IMG/VR virus record: IMGVR_UViG_3300036818_000105
Location: 60,492-124,491 of that record
Strand: one strand, 5' to 3'
Origin: a virus
DNA length: 64,000 nt
In this document: positions 48,608 to 55,853 of the stretch, piece after piece
Layout: the number at the start of each line of letters is the position of its first letter
How positions within the stretch are numbered: the stretch's first letter is position 1
Translations under genes and position numbers: made by a program
The notes under the pieces: model-generated
Database searches by the model: none
Seen by the model: only the letters and a program-made list of their open reading frames with translations
Told to the model about the DNA's origin: nothing

Positions 48608-48960
48608 AGTGCCGCCTCTCCCAGGTAGGCGCGGGCAATGGCGAGGGCACCGTTCCAGTCGGGCACCGCGAAGTCCTGATCACAGCTACGCCCCGCGAAA
48701 GTGCTCAGCCAGTCTGCGACGGCGAGGGCAACGAGGGGACTCATGCCTGCGATGTGCTCGGCGTCGGCGTGGTCGGCTTTCCATTCCTTGCGCCCGCTGA
48801 ACGAGACGTGCTTGCGGTCGCGCAGGCGCCCGTCGTTGATGACCGAGCACCCTTCGGAGCCCATGCACATCTGGTGCCAGGGTCCGGGAGACGCAGCCTG
48901 CGCCCTCTCGCGCATCAGGGCAGCGGCCCGGCGGATCTGGCCCTCGGGAGACTCAGCCAT
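48604..48960 (-). CDS. Conserved small phage protein (Ea22/RDF-like pattern)
   Basis: A 118-residue protein of a pattern seen in many phages: RRAAALMRERAQAASPGPWHQ at the start, then DAEHIAGMSPLVALAVADWL. Similar proteins are listed near early genes; their role is unclear. Confidence 0.65.
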   Translation of the reverse strand: MAESPEGQIRRAAALMRERAQAASPGPWHQMCMGSEGCSVINDGRLRDRKHVSFSGRKEWKADHADAEHIAGMSPLVALAVADWLSTFAGRSCDQDFAVPDWNGALAIARAYLGEAAL

Positions 48961-48961
48961 G

Positions 48962-49207
48962 TCAGCCCTCCGTCCCTGCGGCCTGTACCGCCTCGGCAGG
49001 CTTGTGCTCGGGGCAGTAGTCCCTGTCGTACCGCCACCCTAGGTTGCTGCGCACGTGCGTCCAGCCCGCCTTCGCGGCCCGCTTGCGGAGGGCCGCGCGG
49101 GTCTCGCCGGACGTGGGAGGGATGCCCTCTTCGCCGTCGAAGAACTGGAAGCAGTCGCGGGGGTAATTGCAGGTCAGCTGGCACCTGCGGAACTCGAAGG
49201 CGGTCAC
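48962..49207 (-). CDS. Small hypothetical protein
   Basis: An 81-residue protein (FEFRRCQLTCNYPRDCFQFFDGEEG, then ALRKRAAKAGWTHVRSNLGWRYDRDYCPEH). The end pattern 'AGW.....RDYCP.H' is common in small actinophage proteins and suggests a zinc site with the earlier Cys residues. Confidence 0.6.
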   Translation of the reverse strand: MTAFEFRRCQLTCNYPRDCFQFFDGEEGIPPTSGETRAALRKRAAKAGWTHVRSNLGWRYDRDYCPEHKPAEAVQAAGTEG

Positions 49208-49431
49208 GGGGTCACCTGCCCCGGCGTCACCGCGCGGGCGACAGCCTCGGCGCGACGCTCGGCCTCAGCCCACGCCCTGGCGAACTGCTCGCGCTGCTCG
49301 GCGTTGAAGCGCAGCATCACGCAGTTCGGGTCGACAGACAGTCCCACCCGGTCGCCGACAACGCCCAGCGTCCACGTCTTGCCGTAGGCGTCCACGCCGC
49401 CATCGACCCGGCCTTGCAAGTCACTTGCCAC
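49204..49431 (-). CDS. Small hypothetical protein
   Basis: A 75-residue protein: strands (KTWTLGVVGDRVGLSVD) then a helix (NAEQREQFARAWAEAERRAEAVA). The pattern is found in small actinobacterial proteins. Function unknown. Confidence 0.58.
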   Translation of the reverse strand: MASDLQGRVDGGVDAYGKTWTLGVVGDRVGLSVDPNCVMLRFNAEQREQFARAWAEAERRAEAVARAVTPGQVTP

Positions 49432-49618
49432 CTGGCACCTTCCACGGGTCCCCGTCCGACGCGCGCGTGACCACAGTCGCCTTCTCGCCTGTCATCAGGG
49501 ACACGGCACTCCCGTTGACGAACGCCGCATAATCCTGCGCCCAGCCCTTGCCCGTCTTGACCTTGAACTCCTCCGCCTTCCGGCCTGGAACCTCAAGGCG
49601 GACGCCCCATTCAGCCAT
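49421..49618 (-). CDS. Small hypothetical protein
   Basis: A 65-residue basic protein (WGVRLEVPGRKAEEFKVKTGKGWAQDYAAFVNG). Short overlap with its downstream neighbour. No family recognised. Confidence 0.5.
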   Translation of the reverse strand: MAEWGVRLEVPGRKAEEFKVKTGKGWAQDYAAFVNGSAVSLMTGEKATVVTRASDGDPWKVPGGK

Positions 49619-49630
49619 TGCCTTCTCCTT

Positions 49631-49939
49631 TCAGCATCGCGGGCACCGCTTGTCCCGCTCGTTCTCGTGCCCGCCGCGCCCGTGCGCCTGGATTCGCTCC
49701 ACGTCGGCCAGTGCCTGACCGGAGGCGACATAGGCGCGGCAGTCGGTCAGGGTTCCCACATGCGAGTCCGCGACGATCCCAGTCGGCCGGTGCGTCACCG
49801 ACCACGGCGTTCCCGGCTCGTCCTCGCGGGTGAGGTCCCAGGTCTTGTCCTTCGTGGTCGCCGACCAGCACTCGCGGCGGCCGCCACGGGACAGGAGCAT
49901 CGTCTTGTCGACGGGGGCGAGGGGGACGGCAGTCTTCAT
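49631..49939 (-). CDS. Hypothetical protein ending in CPRC
   Basis: A 102-residue protein with a beta-rich middle (ECWSATTKDKTWDLTREDEPGTPWSVTHRPTGIVA) and a C-terminal RCPRC. Function unknown. Confidence 0.55.
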   Translation of the reverse strand: MKTAVPLAPVDKTMLLSRGGRRECWSATTKDKTWDLTREDEPGTPWSVTHRPTGIVADSHVGTLTDCRAYVASGQALADVERIQAHGRGGHENERDKRCPRC

Positions 49940-50268
49940 CGTCGGCTCTCTTCGTTCTTGGCCCGGACGATGAGCGGCCCGAAGAGGCCGCCCGTCCCGC
50001 GCTCGACCGCGTAGCCTGCTGCCTCGATCGCCTCGGCGTAGCGGGCCTGCTCCCTTACCTGCCGCTCAACAGTGGCGTCCGTGATCATGAAGCTGTTGCC
50101 GTCCTCGTGGTACACGGCGACGGTCCCGTCAGTACGGCCGCCGACGACGTAGCCCCGGGTGCGGCTGCTGAACCCCCGGACGCGCGTCGCGTTGCGCGCG
50201 GAGCGCCCGAATCCGGCTTTGCGCAAGAGCGCGGAGATGCCCTGCGGGGTCGGCTTAGTCTGTGTCAC
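49936..50268 (-). CDS. Hypothetical protein
   Basis: GTG 50268 overlaps the stop of the upstream gene. The 110-residue product starts with a helical basic segment (ISALLRKAGFGRSARNATRVRG), then strands (GYVVGGRTDGTVAVYHED) and a helix (REQARYAEAIEAAGYAVE). The first segment looks like a small HTH or RNA-binding helix. Not assigned. Confidence 0.58.
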   Translation of the reverse strand: MTQTKPTPQGISALLRKAGFGRSARNATRVRGFSSRTRGYVVGGRTDGTVAVYHEDGNSFMITDATVERQVREQARYAEAIEAAGYAVERGTGGLFGPLIVRAKNEESRR

Positions 50269-50540
50269 GGCCGGACTCCCCTCGTCACACTGCCCGCCGA
50301 GACGTGCACCAGCCGGTGCAGCCCGTCCGCCTCCCGCCGCCAGAGCCTCAGGCCGCCGCAGCCGCACGGGCACGGGCCGTCGGCGATCCAGCAGCCGTGG
50401 TCCTTCAGGCTGCTCCCGAGGTAGGTCACCGGGGTTCCGGGGCCGATAGCGGCGGGGACAGCGACGGCGGCGGCGGTTGCCCTGCGAAGGGCGGGGACCT
50501 GGGGGATGTCCTGCGTGGGGGCGTAGCCGGGGTGCGTCAC
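50265..50540 (-). CDS. Small Cys-containing hypothetical protein
   Basis: A 91-residue protein, GTG start. It contains GTPVTYLGSSLKDHGCW and CPCGCGGLRLWRREADGLHRLVHV, a compact Cys-rich beta pattern common to actinophage early proteins. Function unknown. Confidence 0.55.
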   Translation of the reverse strand: MTHPGYAPTQDIPQVPALRRATAAAVAVPAAIGPGTPVTYLGSSLKDHGCWIADGPCPCGCGGLRLWRREADGLHRLVHVSAGSVTRGVRP

Positions 50541-50542
50541 GG

Positions 50543-50761
50543 TCAGCGTCCCTCGGCGTCGTACCAGGGTGAGATCTCGGCCCGCGCGTCATCGAGGGCG
50601 ACCCGCAGGCCGTCAGGGCAGTCGTCGCACTCCTGGAGCGCGACCATGGCCGCGACGAACCGCTCCGCCTTGGCGTAGGTGATCTTCTTCGGCGCTGGCA
50701 GGCGCGTGGCCCGTGCCGACGCCCTCGCGCGCTTCAGCCCGTCGCCCATCTTGACTCCCAT
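50543..50761 (-). CDS. Small hypothetical protein, first gene of a long leftward operon
   Basis: ATG 50761 is chosen; an in-frame TTG at 50767 is possible. The 72-residue product is basic at first (KRARASARATRLPAPKKITYAKAER) then acidic, with a CDDC pair. It is directly downstream of the strongest promoter in the early region. Confidence 0.6.
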   Translation of the reverse strand: MGVKMGDGLKRARASARATRLPAPKKITYAKAERFVAAMVALQECDDCPDGLRVALDDARAEISPWYDAEGR

Positions 50762-50775
50762 CGTCAACTAATATC

Positions 50776-50846
50776 GCGAACAAGATTGACAGTAGTCCGG
50801 TCTGGTAGTCGTGTCAACTTTGTTCGCAACCTGAGTTGTGTAATCA
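50776..50846. promoter_or_regulatory. Divergent promoters with a large inverted-repeat operator
   Basis: GCGAACAAGATTGACA (50776-50791) and TGTCAACTTTGTTCGC (50812-50827) are inverted repeats with 14 of 16 matches. The leftward promoter has TTGACA (complement of 50812-50817), a 17-base spacer and TACTGT (complement of 50789-50794). The rightward promoter uses TAATCA (50841-50846) and would start on ATG 50854. Each repeat arm covers promoter bases, so one bound regulator could block both. Confidence 0.7.
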
Positions 50847-50853
50847 TGAGTGC

Positions 50854-51072
50854 ATGGACACAGACGAGCCCAGCAACCGGGACCGCCGCCTTGAGCAACT
50901 GCGCGGCGACCTCGACAAGGCACATGCCGCGCTGATGGACGCGATCCGGGAAGACCTCGCCCAGGGCGCAACCCCGTCGCGGATTGCCCGGCACGCCGGA
51001 TGGACTCGCGAGTACATCGGGAAGATCCGTGACGGAAAAGCCGGGGGGCCGCTTCGCCGCCGGTCACGCTGA
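50854..51072 (+). CDS. Small HTH protein, candidate repressor of the operator
   Basis: ATG 50854 lies about 7 bases after a -10 box, so translation is probably leaderless. The 72-residue protein has a helical N-terminus (RLEQLRGDLDKAHAALMDAIREDL) and an HTH (TPSRIARHAGWTREYIGKIRDGK) with a basic tail. It is divergent from the operon at 50761, the classic place for an autoregulated repressor. Confidence 0.68.
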   Translation: MDTDEPSNRDRRLEQLRGDLDKAHAALMDAIREDLAQGATPSRIARHAGWTREYIGKIRDGKAGGPLRRRSR

Positions 51073-51319
51073 CTACCAGGGGCCTTTCAGTTCGACCCGC
51101 TCGCGCAGGTCCCTCCGAAGCTCCCCCGAGCGTCCGCCCCGCGACCTCTTCCTCGCCGCCCTCGCGGGCACGCCGGCCAGTGAGGGCGGGGTACAGGTAA
51201 GCCCGCCATCCCCTGAACTCGGCGGGGCAGATCCCCGCCCGCTTCCCGCCGACAAGGATGTCCGCCGAGCCGATGTTGTAGCCCGTCACCGCCAGGCGGG
51301 CAGGCTTGCCGCCGCTCAC
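51073..51319 (-). pseudogene. Frameshifted small gene (hypothetical protein)
   Basis: GTG 51319 overlaps the upstream stop and opens with a well-formed sequence (LAVTGYNIGSADILVGGKRAGICPAEF, GWRAYLY). Its frame then runs on through the opposite-strand HTH gene and its operator, which is unlikely. The other frame, entered near 51210 at a CCCCGCCC run, gives ARKRSRGGRSGELRRDLRE and ends at 51073, exactly abutting the convergent gene. A single-base error or a real frameshift mutation there best explains this. Confidence 0.5.
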
Positions 51320-51510
51320 CGGACCGCCCCCGCCCGGCGGAGGCGGCTCTCGAAGTTGCGGAGGCCCCGCCAGTCCGACGGGGTGGAACTCGTGACCGCC
51401 ACCAGGCGCCCGCGCTTGTCCCGCACGTGCCAGTGGCTTGACTTCCGCCCCCTGGAGACCGAGTAGCCGTCGCGGCGGAGCCTGCGTATCAGTGCGTCGA
51501 GGTCGTTCAC
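51316..51510 (-). CDS. HicA-like dsRBD-fold protein
   Basis: A 64-residue protein: LDALIRRLRRDGYSVSRGRKSSHWHVRDKRGRLVAV, then TPSDWRGLRNFESRLRRAG. This is the HicA pattern (helix, strands with the SHW catalytic-type His, helix). HicA toxins cut mRNA, usually with a HicB antitoxin; no HicB is next to it, so toxin activity is uncertain. Confidence 0.68.
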   Translation of the reverse strand: MNDLDALIRRLRRDGYSVSRGRKSSHWHVRDKRGRLVAVTSSTPSDWRGLRNFESRLRRAGAVR

Positions 51511-51770
51511 GCCGCCGCCTTCCCGCGCCCTGGCCTGACCATCCCGGCCATGTGCCCGTACGCCTCACTGACTCCCGCGGCCGCCTCGGCGAGCCGCTGA
51601 CGGCCGAGCGAGCGCGACAGGACGCGCCCGGCGATGCGCTCGTCCGCGGCCTCCTCCGCGTAGGCGTCAGCGAGGGCGAGAAGCGCGTCAACCACCCCGG
51701 GCACCGTGCCCGCGGGCATGCGGTGCCAGAGTGCGCCCTCGAGCTCCTCGCGGGCCTCCCCGGCGCTCAT
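51507..51770 (-). CDS. Small helical hypothetical protein
   Basis: An 87-residue all-helical protein (VPGVVDALLALADAYAEEAADERIAGRVLSRSLGRQRLAEAA). Coupled on both sides. Function unknown. Confidence 0.58.
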   Translation of the reverse strand: MSAGEAREELEGALWHRMPAGTVPGVVDALLALADAYAEEAADERIAGRVLSRSLGRQRLAEAAAGVSEAYGHMAGMVRPGRGKAAA

Positions 51771-52066
51771 GCCGCCCGCCCGGCCTCAAGCCTCACGGCC
51801 CGCTTCTTCGCCCGCATCCGCTGGTTCACCGCGGCGGCAACCGAGATGCAGGCGTTCAGGTGCCCGGCGGCGAGCCCGCACGTCGACCGGGCCTGCGGCA
51901 GCCACCTCGCGCACGACGGGTGGCGCCCGCCGAGAAGAGCGGCGGCGTGCTCCTCGGCCACGACGGCGAGCCTGTCCGCCAGGTCCCGGTCGCGGTCCGG
52001 CAGCAGGGCGGCCATGGCGTCCCTCAACTGCTCACCGGTCACGGCGGGGATGCGGGTTCCCCTCAT
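51767..52066 (-). CDS. Hypothetical helical protein
   Basis: ATG 52066 overlaps the upstream HTH gene (ATGA). The 99-residue product (QLRDAMAALLPDRDRDLADRLAVVAEEHAAALL, CARWLPQARSTCGLAAGHLNACISVAAAVNQRMRAKK) is mainly helical with three Cys. Not recognised. Confidence 0.58.
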   Translation of the reverse strand: MRGTRIPAVTGEQLRDAMAALLPDRDRDLADRLAVVAEEHAAALLGGRHPSCARWLPQARSTCGLAAGHLNACISVAAAVNQRMRAKKRAVRLEAGRAA

Positions 52067-52329
52067 GGCGCGCCGCCAGTCAGCCGCGCCTTCTCTGCCA
52101 GCCCGAGTTCCCGCGCCCGTTCCCGCGTCTCGCCCCGGAGCAGGGCGGAGACCTCGGCCTCGAAGAACCGGTAGTGACCGCCGCCGGGGTTCCTCGTCGA
52201 CACCAGCCCCCTCGAGACGGCCCAGCCGGTGACAGTCGGCGGGGAGACCTGGAACAGCGCGGCCACCTCCCCGGTAGTCAGCAGCCTGACGTCCCCGCGG
52301 ATGATCGAGACCCGCTCGCGGGCGCTCAT
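52063..52329 (-). CDS. BldC/MerR-type HTH protein
   Basis: An 88-residue protein: LLTTGEVAALFQVSPPTVTGWAVSRGLVSTRNPGGGHYRFFEAEVSALL in order, with a GGGHYRF wing. It resembles the HTH genes beside the integrase but is embedded in the early operon, so it is more likely a transcription regulator. Confidence 0.78.
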   Translation of the reverse strand: MSARERVSIIRGDVRLLTTGEVAALFQVSPPTVTGWAVSRGLVSTRNPGGGHYRFFEAEVSALLRGETRERARELGLAEKARLTGGAP

Positions 52330-52682
52330 GACCCGCCCCCGTCAAGGGCCCGCAGGACACTGCCCGCGAGGTCCCGCGCGACCTTGAACATGAGGATGTC
52401 GCTGTCCCCGTACTGAGCGAGGAACGCGCCGATCCCCTCGCGGGCGCCTGCGATCTTCGCCTCGGCGTCGTCGGCGCGCGCCCGCTGGGAGGCGAGCCCG
52501 GCGTCGATCACCCGGGCGATCCTGTCCCCGAGGGCGGCAAGCTCGGCTTCCGCTTTTTCGGCCCGCCCCCGTTCGAAGGCGACCGCGTCCTGCGCCCGCT
52601 CCAGCAGCGGCCCGTACACGGCGGGCCCGCCTCCGTCCGGTGCCGGACTGGCCGGGGCGGGAGCAGCCTCAGTCCCGGCCAT
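52326..52682 (-). CDS. Coiled-coil hypothetical protein
   Basis: ATG 52682 lies in the end of the upstream gene. The 118-residue product has a Pro/Ala-rich start and a long coiled coil (ERAQDAVAFERGRAEKAEAELAALGDRIARVID, ASQRARADDAEAKIAGA). Similar proteins are frequent in actinophage early regions. Confidence 0.6.
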   Translation of the reverse strand: MAGTEAAPAPASPAPDGGGPAVYGPLLERAQDAVAFERGRAEKAEAELAALGDRIARVIDAGLASQRARADDAEAKIAGAREGIGAFLAQYGDSDILMFKVARDLAGSVLRALDGGGS

Positions 52683-53445
52683 CGGGCACCCCGATCCCGG
52701 CGGCCTCACGGAGGCCAGCAGCACAGCGTCGGTAGGCCCGCCCGCTGATGCTGCCGTCCCTCTGGACCGTGCTCTTGTCGGCCAGCAGGGCGTCTGCCTC
52801 CCACTGGGTGGCGAGGGCGGCCAGTTCGGACGGCGGCTGCGGATCGCCCGTCAGGCGCGAGTCAATCGCGGTGAGCAGCTGCACGGCGAGGTCGTGCGGG
52901 CGCGCGGGCGTCACGAGCCACATGCCGTCCCCAGCGTCAGAGTGTTCCGCCTGGTCGACGTCGACCAGGATTTGCCTGCCGGCGAACGCGGCAGCAAGGG
53001 ACCTGACGGTAACGGGCGCGGGCTGGGGCGTGACGCCGAGCGCGGTGTCGGTGAGGATCTCGCGGAGCTGGCGGGCGGTGACGGCCGACGCGTGGGCCGC
53101 GCCCATGTCGAACTCCGAGTCGGTGTTGCGGCAGCGCTCCACGGTGTCGTCCAGGCTGGCCACGAGGGCGCAGAGCCTGACCTTGACCCGCGCGAACTCG
53201 TCGGCGCGCGCGCCCCGCTGGCTGCTCTCGCGGCTCGTCTCCTGGAGGACCGTCTTCATGGCGTCGAGCTGCTCACGGACGTCGCCGGGCGCGGGCTGCG
53301 GCTGCTGCGCGGCGATGGCGTCGAATCCGCCCCGGACCGTTCCCGGCAGGTCTTCCCACTTCCCGGCCGGCACGTTGCAGACGATCTCAGGGACTGCGGC
53401 CCGCCACACCTCGTACACCGCCTGCCCTGGCGTCGCGGCGGTCAC
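52669..53445 (-). CDS. Hypothetical protein, 258 aa
   Basis: GTG 53445 overlaps the upstream stop. The protein is mixed: an N-terminal helical domain, a central helical region (ARVKVRLCALVASLDDTVERCRNTD), a strand patch (FAGRQILVDVDQAEHSDAGDGMWLVTP), and a C-terminal helical end with RAYRRCAAGLREAAG. It may hold two domains. No family recognised. Confidence 0.6.
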   Translation of the reverse strand: MTAATPGQAVYEVWRAAVPEIVCNVPAGKWEDLPGTVRGGFDAIAAQQPQPAPGDVREQLDAMKTVLQETSRESSQRGARADEFARVKVRLCALVASLDDTVERCRNTDSEFDMGAAHASAVTARQLREILTDTALGVTPQPAPVTVRSLAAAFAGRQILVDVDQAEHSDAGDGMWLVTPARPHDLAVQLLTAIDSRLTGDPQPPSELAALATQWEADALLADKSTVQRDGSISGRAYRRCAAGLREAAGIGVPDGRD

Positions 53446-53819
53446 GACGTCGCCTCGCTGACAGCGTCGTCCCAGTCGCCCTCGTGCAACTGGGACGACG
53501 GGCCGCTGCCGTCGTCGTCAAGGTCGGGGTCGTCCTCGGCCGCGATCTCGTCGGCTTCCCGGTCCTCGGCTTCGGCGGCGAGCCGCTCCCGGCCCGCGTC
53601 AGTGAGCCGGTACTCATCGTCCGGCAGCGTGAGTTCCGCCGCCGTAACGACGGCATCGGCGACGGCCCTCCACCTCACCCGTTCCTCTTCGGCGATGAAC
53701 CGCCACTCGACTGCCGCCGCGTCCGCCCCAAGCTCGTAGTGGACGGCGTAGGCGGCGATCGCCGGGAGGTCAGGTGACGTGCTTGCGAGCGCCTCCAGGC
53801 CTGTCGCTCCGGCGGTCAC
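53442..53819 (-). CDS. Hypothetical acidic protein
   Basis: GTG 53819 overlaps the upstream stop. The 125-residue product has VEWRFIAEEERVRWRAVADAVVTAAE, a pattern seen in small actinophage proteins (WR..AdAv), then a very acidic tail. Function unknown. Confidence 0.58.
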   Translation of the reverse strand: MTAGATGLEALASTSPDLPAIAAYAVHYELGADAAAVEWRFIAEEERVRWRAVADAVVTAAELTLPDDEYRLTDAGRERLAAEAEDREADEIAAEDDPDLDDDGSGPSSQLHEGDWDDAVSEATS

Positions 53820-54457
53820 GATTCCTCCCTGGTCCGCTCGAGCCACTCGTCCCCGGTCTCGGTCCCGTTCCACTGGTCCTCCGGCTCGTTGTCGTCCGCG
53901 TCGGGAATGGCGGCCAGGACGCGTTCTTTCACGGCCTCGAGGTCGCCGCGCGAGACGTCGACCCACATGGCGTACAGGTCCCGCATGGCGTACAGGTCCC
54001 GCGCCTGGCGGGTGACGACCATGCCGAGTGTCTGCGCGGCCCGCCGGACCCTGGCGAGCTCGGCCCGGGCGTCTGCCGCCTCGGACCGGGCCGAGGACTG
54101 CGCGGCGTCCTGCCCGGTCATCGCCAGCACGACCGCGATGAACACGCGGTCCTTGACCCGCTGGTGCTCCGGCAGGTCCCGGTAGGGAACCATGCACGGA
54201 TGCGTTTTCAGGCGCGAGTCTTTCCGCGGACCGTGCTTCCAGCCTTGCGCTTGCCTGCTGCGGACCCACGTCTCGTGCAGTTCCCCCGGCGTCGCGCCGT
54301 CGCGGATCGCGCGGATCCCGGCGACGGTAACCGCGTGGGCCTCCGCGTCCCCGGCATCCCCGGGAAGGGACGGGGCCGGGTCGCCGTGCAGCGCCTGGAG
54401 CTCGGCGTTAGCGGCCCAGGCGACGGCGGCGACCTCCTCGTCGGTGTAGGCGGTCAC
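53816..54457 (-). CDS. RyR-domain protein
   Basis: GTG 54457 overlaps the upstream stop. The 213-residue protein begins with helices, then contains the RyR signature: LHETWVRSRQAQGWKHGPRKD, KTHPCMVPYRDLPEHQRVKD. RyR domains occur in ryanodine receptors and in many phage and prokaryotic proteins linked to nucleotide-derived signals; their phage role is unknown. After it comes a helical region and a short internal repeat (two adjacent DLYAM units), then an acidic end. Confidence 0.8.
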   Translation of the reverse strand: MTAYTDEEVAAVAWAANAELQALHGDPAPSLPGDAGDAEAHAVTVAGIRAIRDGATPGELHETWVRSRQAQGWKHGPRKDSRLKTHPCMVPYRDLPEHQRVKDRVFIAVVLAMTGQDAAQSSARSEAADARAELARVRRAAQTLGMVVTRQARDLYAMRDLYAMWVDVSRGDLEAVKERVLAAIPDADDNEPEDQWNGTETGDEWLERTREES

Positions 54458-54687
54458 GACCCGCCCCCCGCGGTCCTCGCCGTGAACTCGGCCCACGCCC
54501 GGGCGGGGAATGCGAGAGCGCCCCCGCCGCGGTCGGCGGTGTCACGGACCAGGACGACGGCGGGACCGTTGCCGGCTTCCACGCAGTTGCCGGCGGCCAC
54601 GCTGCGGGAGGACTTGCGCCAGTCCTCGCCTACCTCCACGCAGTTGCCGTTGTAGGAACTCCGGGAGGACTTCCGCCAGCCGCTCAT
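54454..54687 (-). CDS. DUF397 protein with duplicated N-terminal motif
   Basis: A 77-residue protein with the DUF397 start WRKSSRSSYNGNCVEVG present twice (second copy WRKSSRSVAAGNCVEAG), then VVLVRDT and a LAFPARAWAEF end. DUF397 proteins are small actinobacterial partners of XRE regulators. The doubled motif suggests a recent internal duplication. Confidence 0.82.
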   Translation of the reverse strand: MSGWRKSSRSSYNGNCVEVGEDWRKSSRSVAAGNCVEAGNGPAVVLVRDTADRGGGALAFPARAWAEFTARTAGGGS

Positions 54688-54899
54688 TCACCGCTCCTTC
54701 CGAAGTCGTCGAACTCGCCGTTCCGCACCCCGCCGGCGAAGGCGTGCCACTCGTCCGGGGTGAATTCCAGGATCGGGCCGTGCGGGTACCGGGAGTTGCG
54801 GACGGCCACGGTGCCGCCAGGCAGCAGCATGACCTCAACGCAGTTGCCGTTAGCGAAACTCAGCGAGCTCCTGACCCATTTCGGGCTGTCTTGCGCCAT
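54684..54899 (-). CDS. DUF397 protein
   Basis: A 71-residue protein with WVRSSLSFANGNCVEV, TVAVRNSR and PILEFTPDEWHAFAGGVR, the complete DUF397 order. Adjacent to the second DUF397 gene and coupled to it. In hosts these pair with an XRE regulator, and several XRE genes occur in this early region. Confidence 0.85.
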   Translation of the reverse strand: MAQDSPKWVRSSLSFANGNCVEVMLLPGGTVAVRNSRYPHGPILEFTPDEWHAFAGGVRNGEFDDFGRSGE

Positions 54900-54979
54900 T
54901 TCGTTTTCCTTTCAGGGACCGGGCCCCGCACGCGTCCCGCCCGGGGGAACGGGGCGCGTGCGGGGGTCTCGGGGGGTTG

Positions 54980-55783
54980 CTACGACTGGGACGGCACGAC
55001 GGCGATCGCCATGTCCTCGGACACCTCGGCCGGGTTGGCGACGCCCGCGAAGTAGTACGCGTGGACCCACGGGTGGTCCTTGGCGAGGCTGGCGTACTGC
55101 TGGTAGGCCGCCTGCCCGCCGCCGCCCTCCTCGCCGATGATGGCGACCGCCCACACCTCGTCCCACTCGCCGTGGACGCCGTAACCGCCCTGGCCGGCCG
55201 TGGCCTGCGCGAGGTAGGACTGGAACGCGCGGGCATCGGACAGCGCCCCGTCCGTCCACACGACGCGGGCGCGGACCGGCCGCTCGCCGCGCGGTGCCTC
55301 GTTCTCCCCGCCGGGGCCGAACTCGTCCGTGAAGTGGGCGTCCCCGGCCCTGATCGCGGCCATGATCTCGGTGCCGCCCTGCGGCTTGCCGCCCTTGAAG
55401 TAGGCGCCCTTGAACGCGTCCATCTTCCGCTGCCAGTTGGAGCTGTTCAGGTCCCCGTCGTCGTCGCCCTTGCCCATCGGCTGGAAGACGTTGCTGAACG
55501 GGTAGAAGTACACGCCCCCGTCGTCGTCGCTGCCGTCGGCCTGCTCATCGGCCGCCTGCGAGTCGAGGTCCTCGAAGGGCGCGATGAACTGGCGGGCGGC
55601 CTCCTCCTGGATGTCCCAGGTGCAGACGGCGGGGTTGCTGTCCCACGGCCAGCCCTCGGACTCCGAGCAGTCCAGGTAGCATTCCGGCTCGACCTCGCGC
55701 GTGCCGGTGTTGAGCGGGACGATCTCCTCGCGCCGCGTGCGGCTCGGGCCGCCGGTCGCGGCCTCGGTCCTGACGATCTGCAT
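54980..55783 (-). CDS. vWA-like domain protein
   Basis: A 267-residue protein. GGTEIMAAIRAGD and VVWTDGALSDA correspond to the Thr and Asp elements of a vWA metal site, with YFYPFSNVFQPMG as the strand between. The first DxSxS element is not evident; DCSESE at residues 39-44 is the nearest. vWA domains mediate metal-dependent protein contacts. It is the second vWA protein in the window after Ro60. Partner unknown. Confidence 0.6.
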   Translation of the reverse strand: MQIVRTEAATGGPSRTRREEIVPLNTGTREVEPECYLDCSESEGWPWDSNPAVCTWDIQEEAARQFIAPFEDLDSQAADEQADGSDDDGGVYFYPFSNVFQPMGKGDDDGDLNSSNWQRKMDAFKGAYFKGGKPQGGTEIMAAIRAGDAHFTDEFGPGGENEAPRGERPVRARVVWTDGALSDARAFQSYLAQATAGQGGYGVHGEWDEVWAVAIIGEEGGGGQAAYQQYASLAKDHPWVHAYYFAGVANPAEVSEDMAIAVVPSQS

Positions 55784-55853
55784 TTCGTTCCCTTCGCAGT
55801 CCAGGGGCGGCCCTCATGCCGCTCCCGGGGGTCTATGGGGCAGGGCGGGGCGC

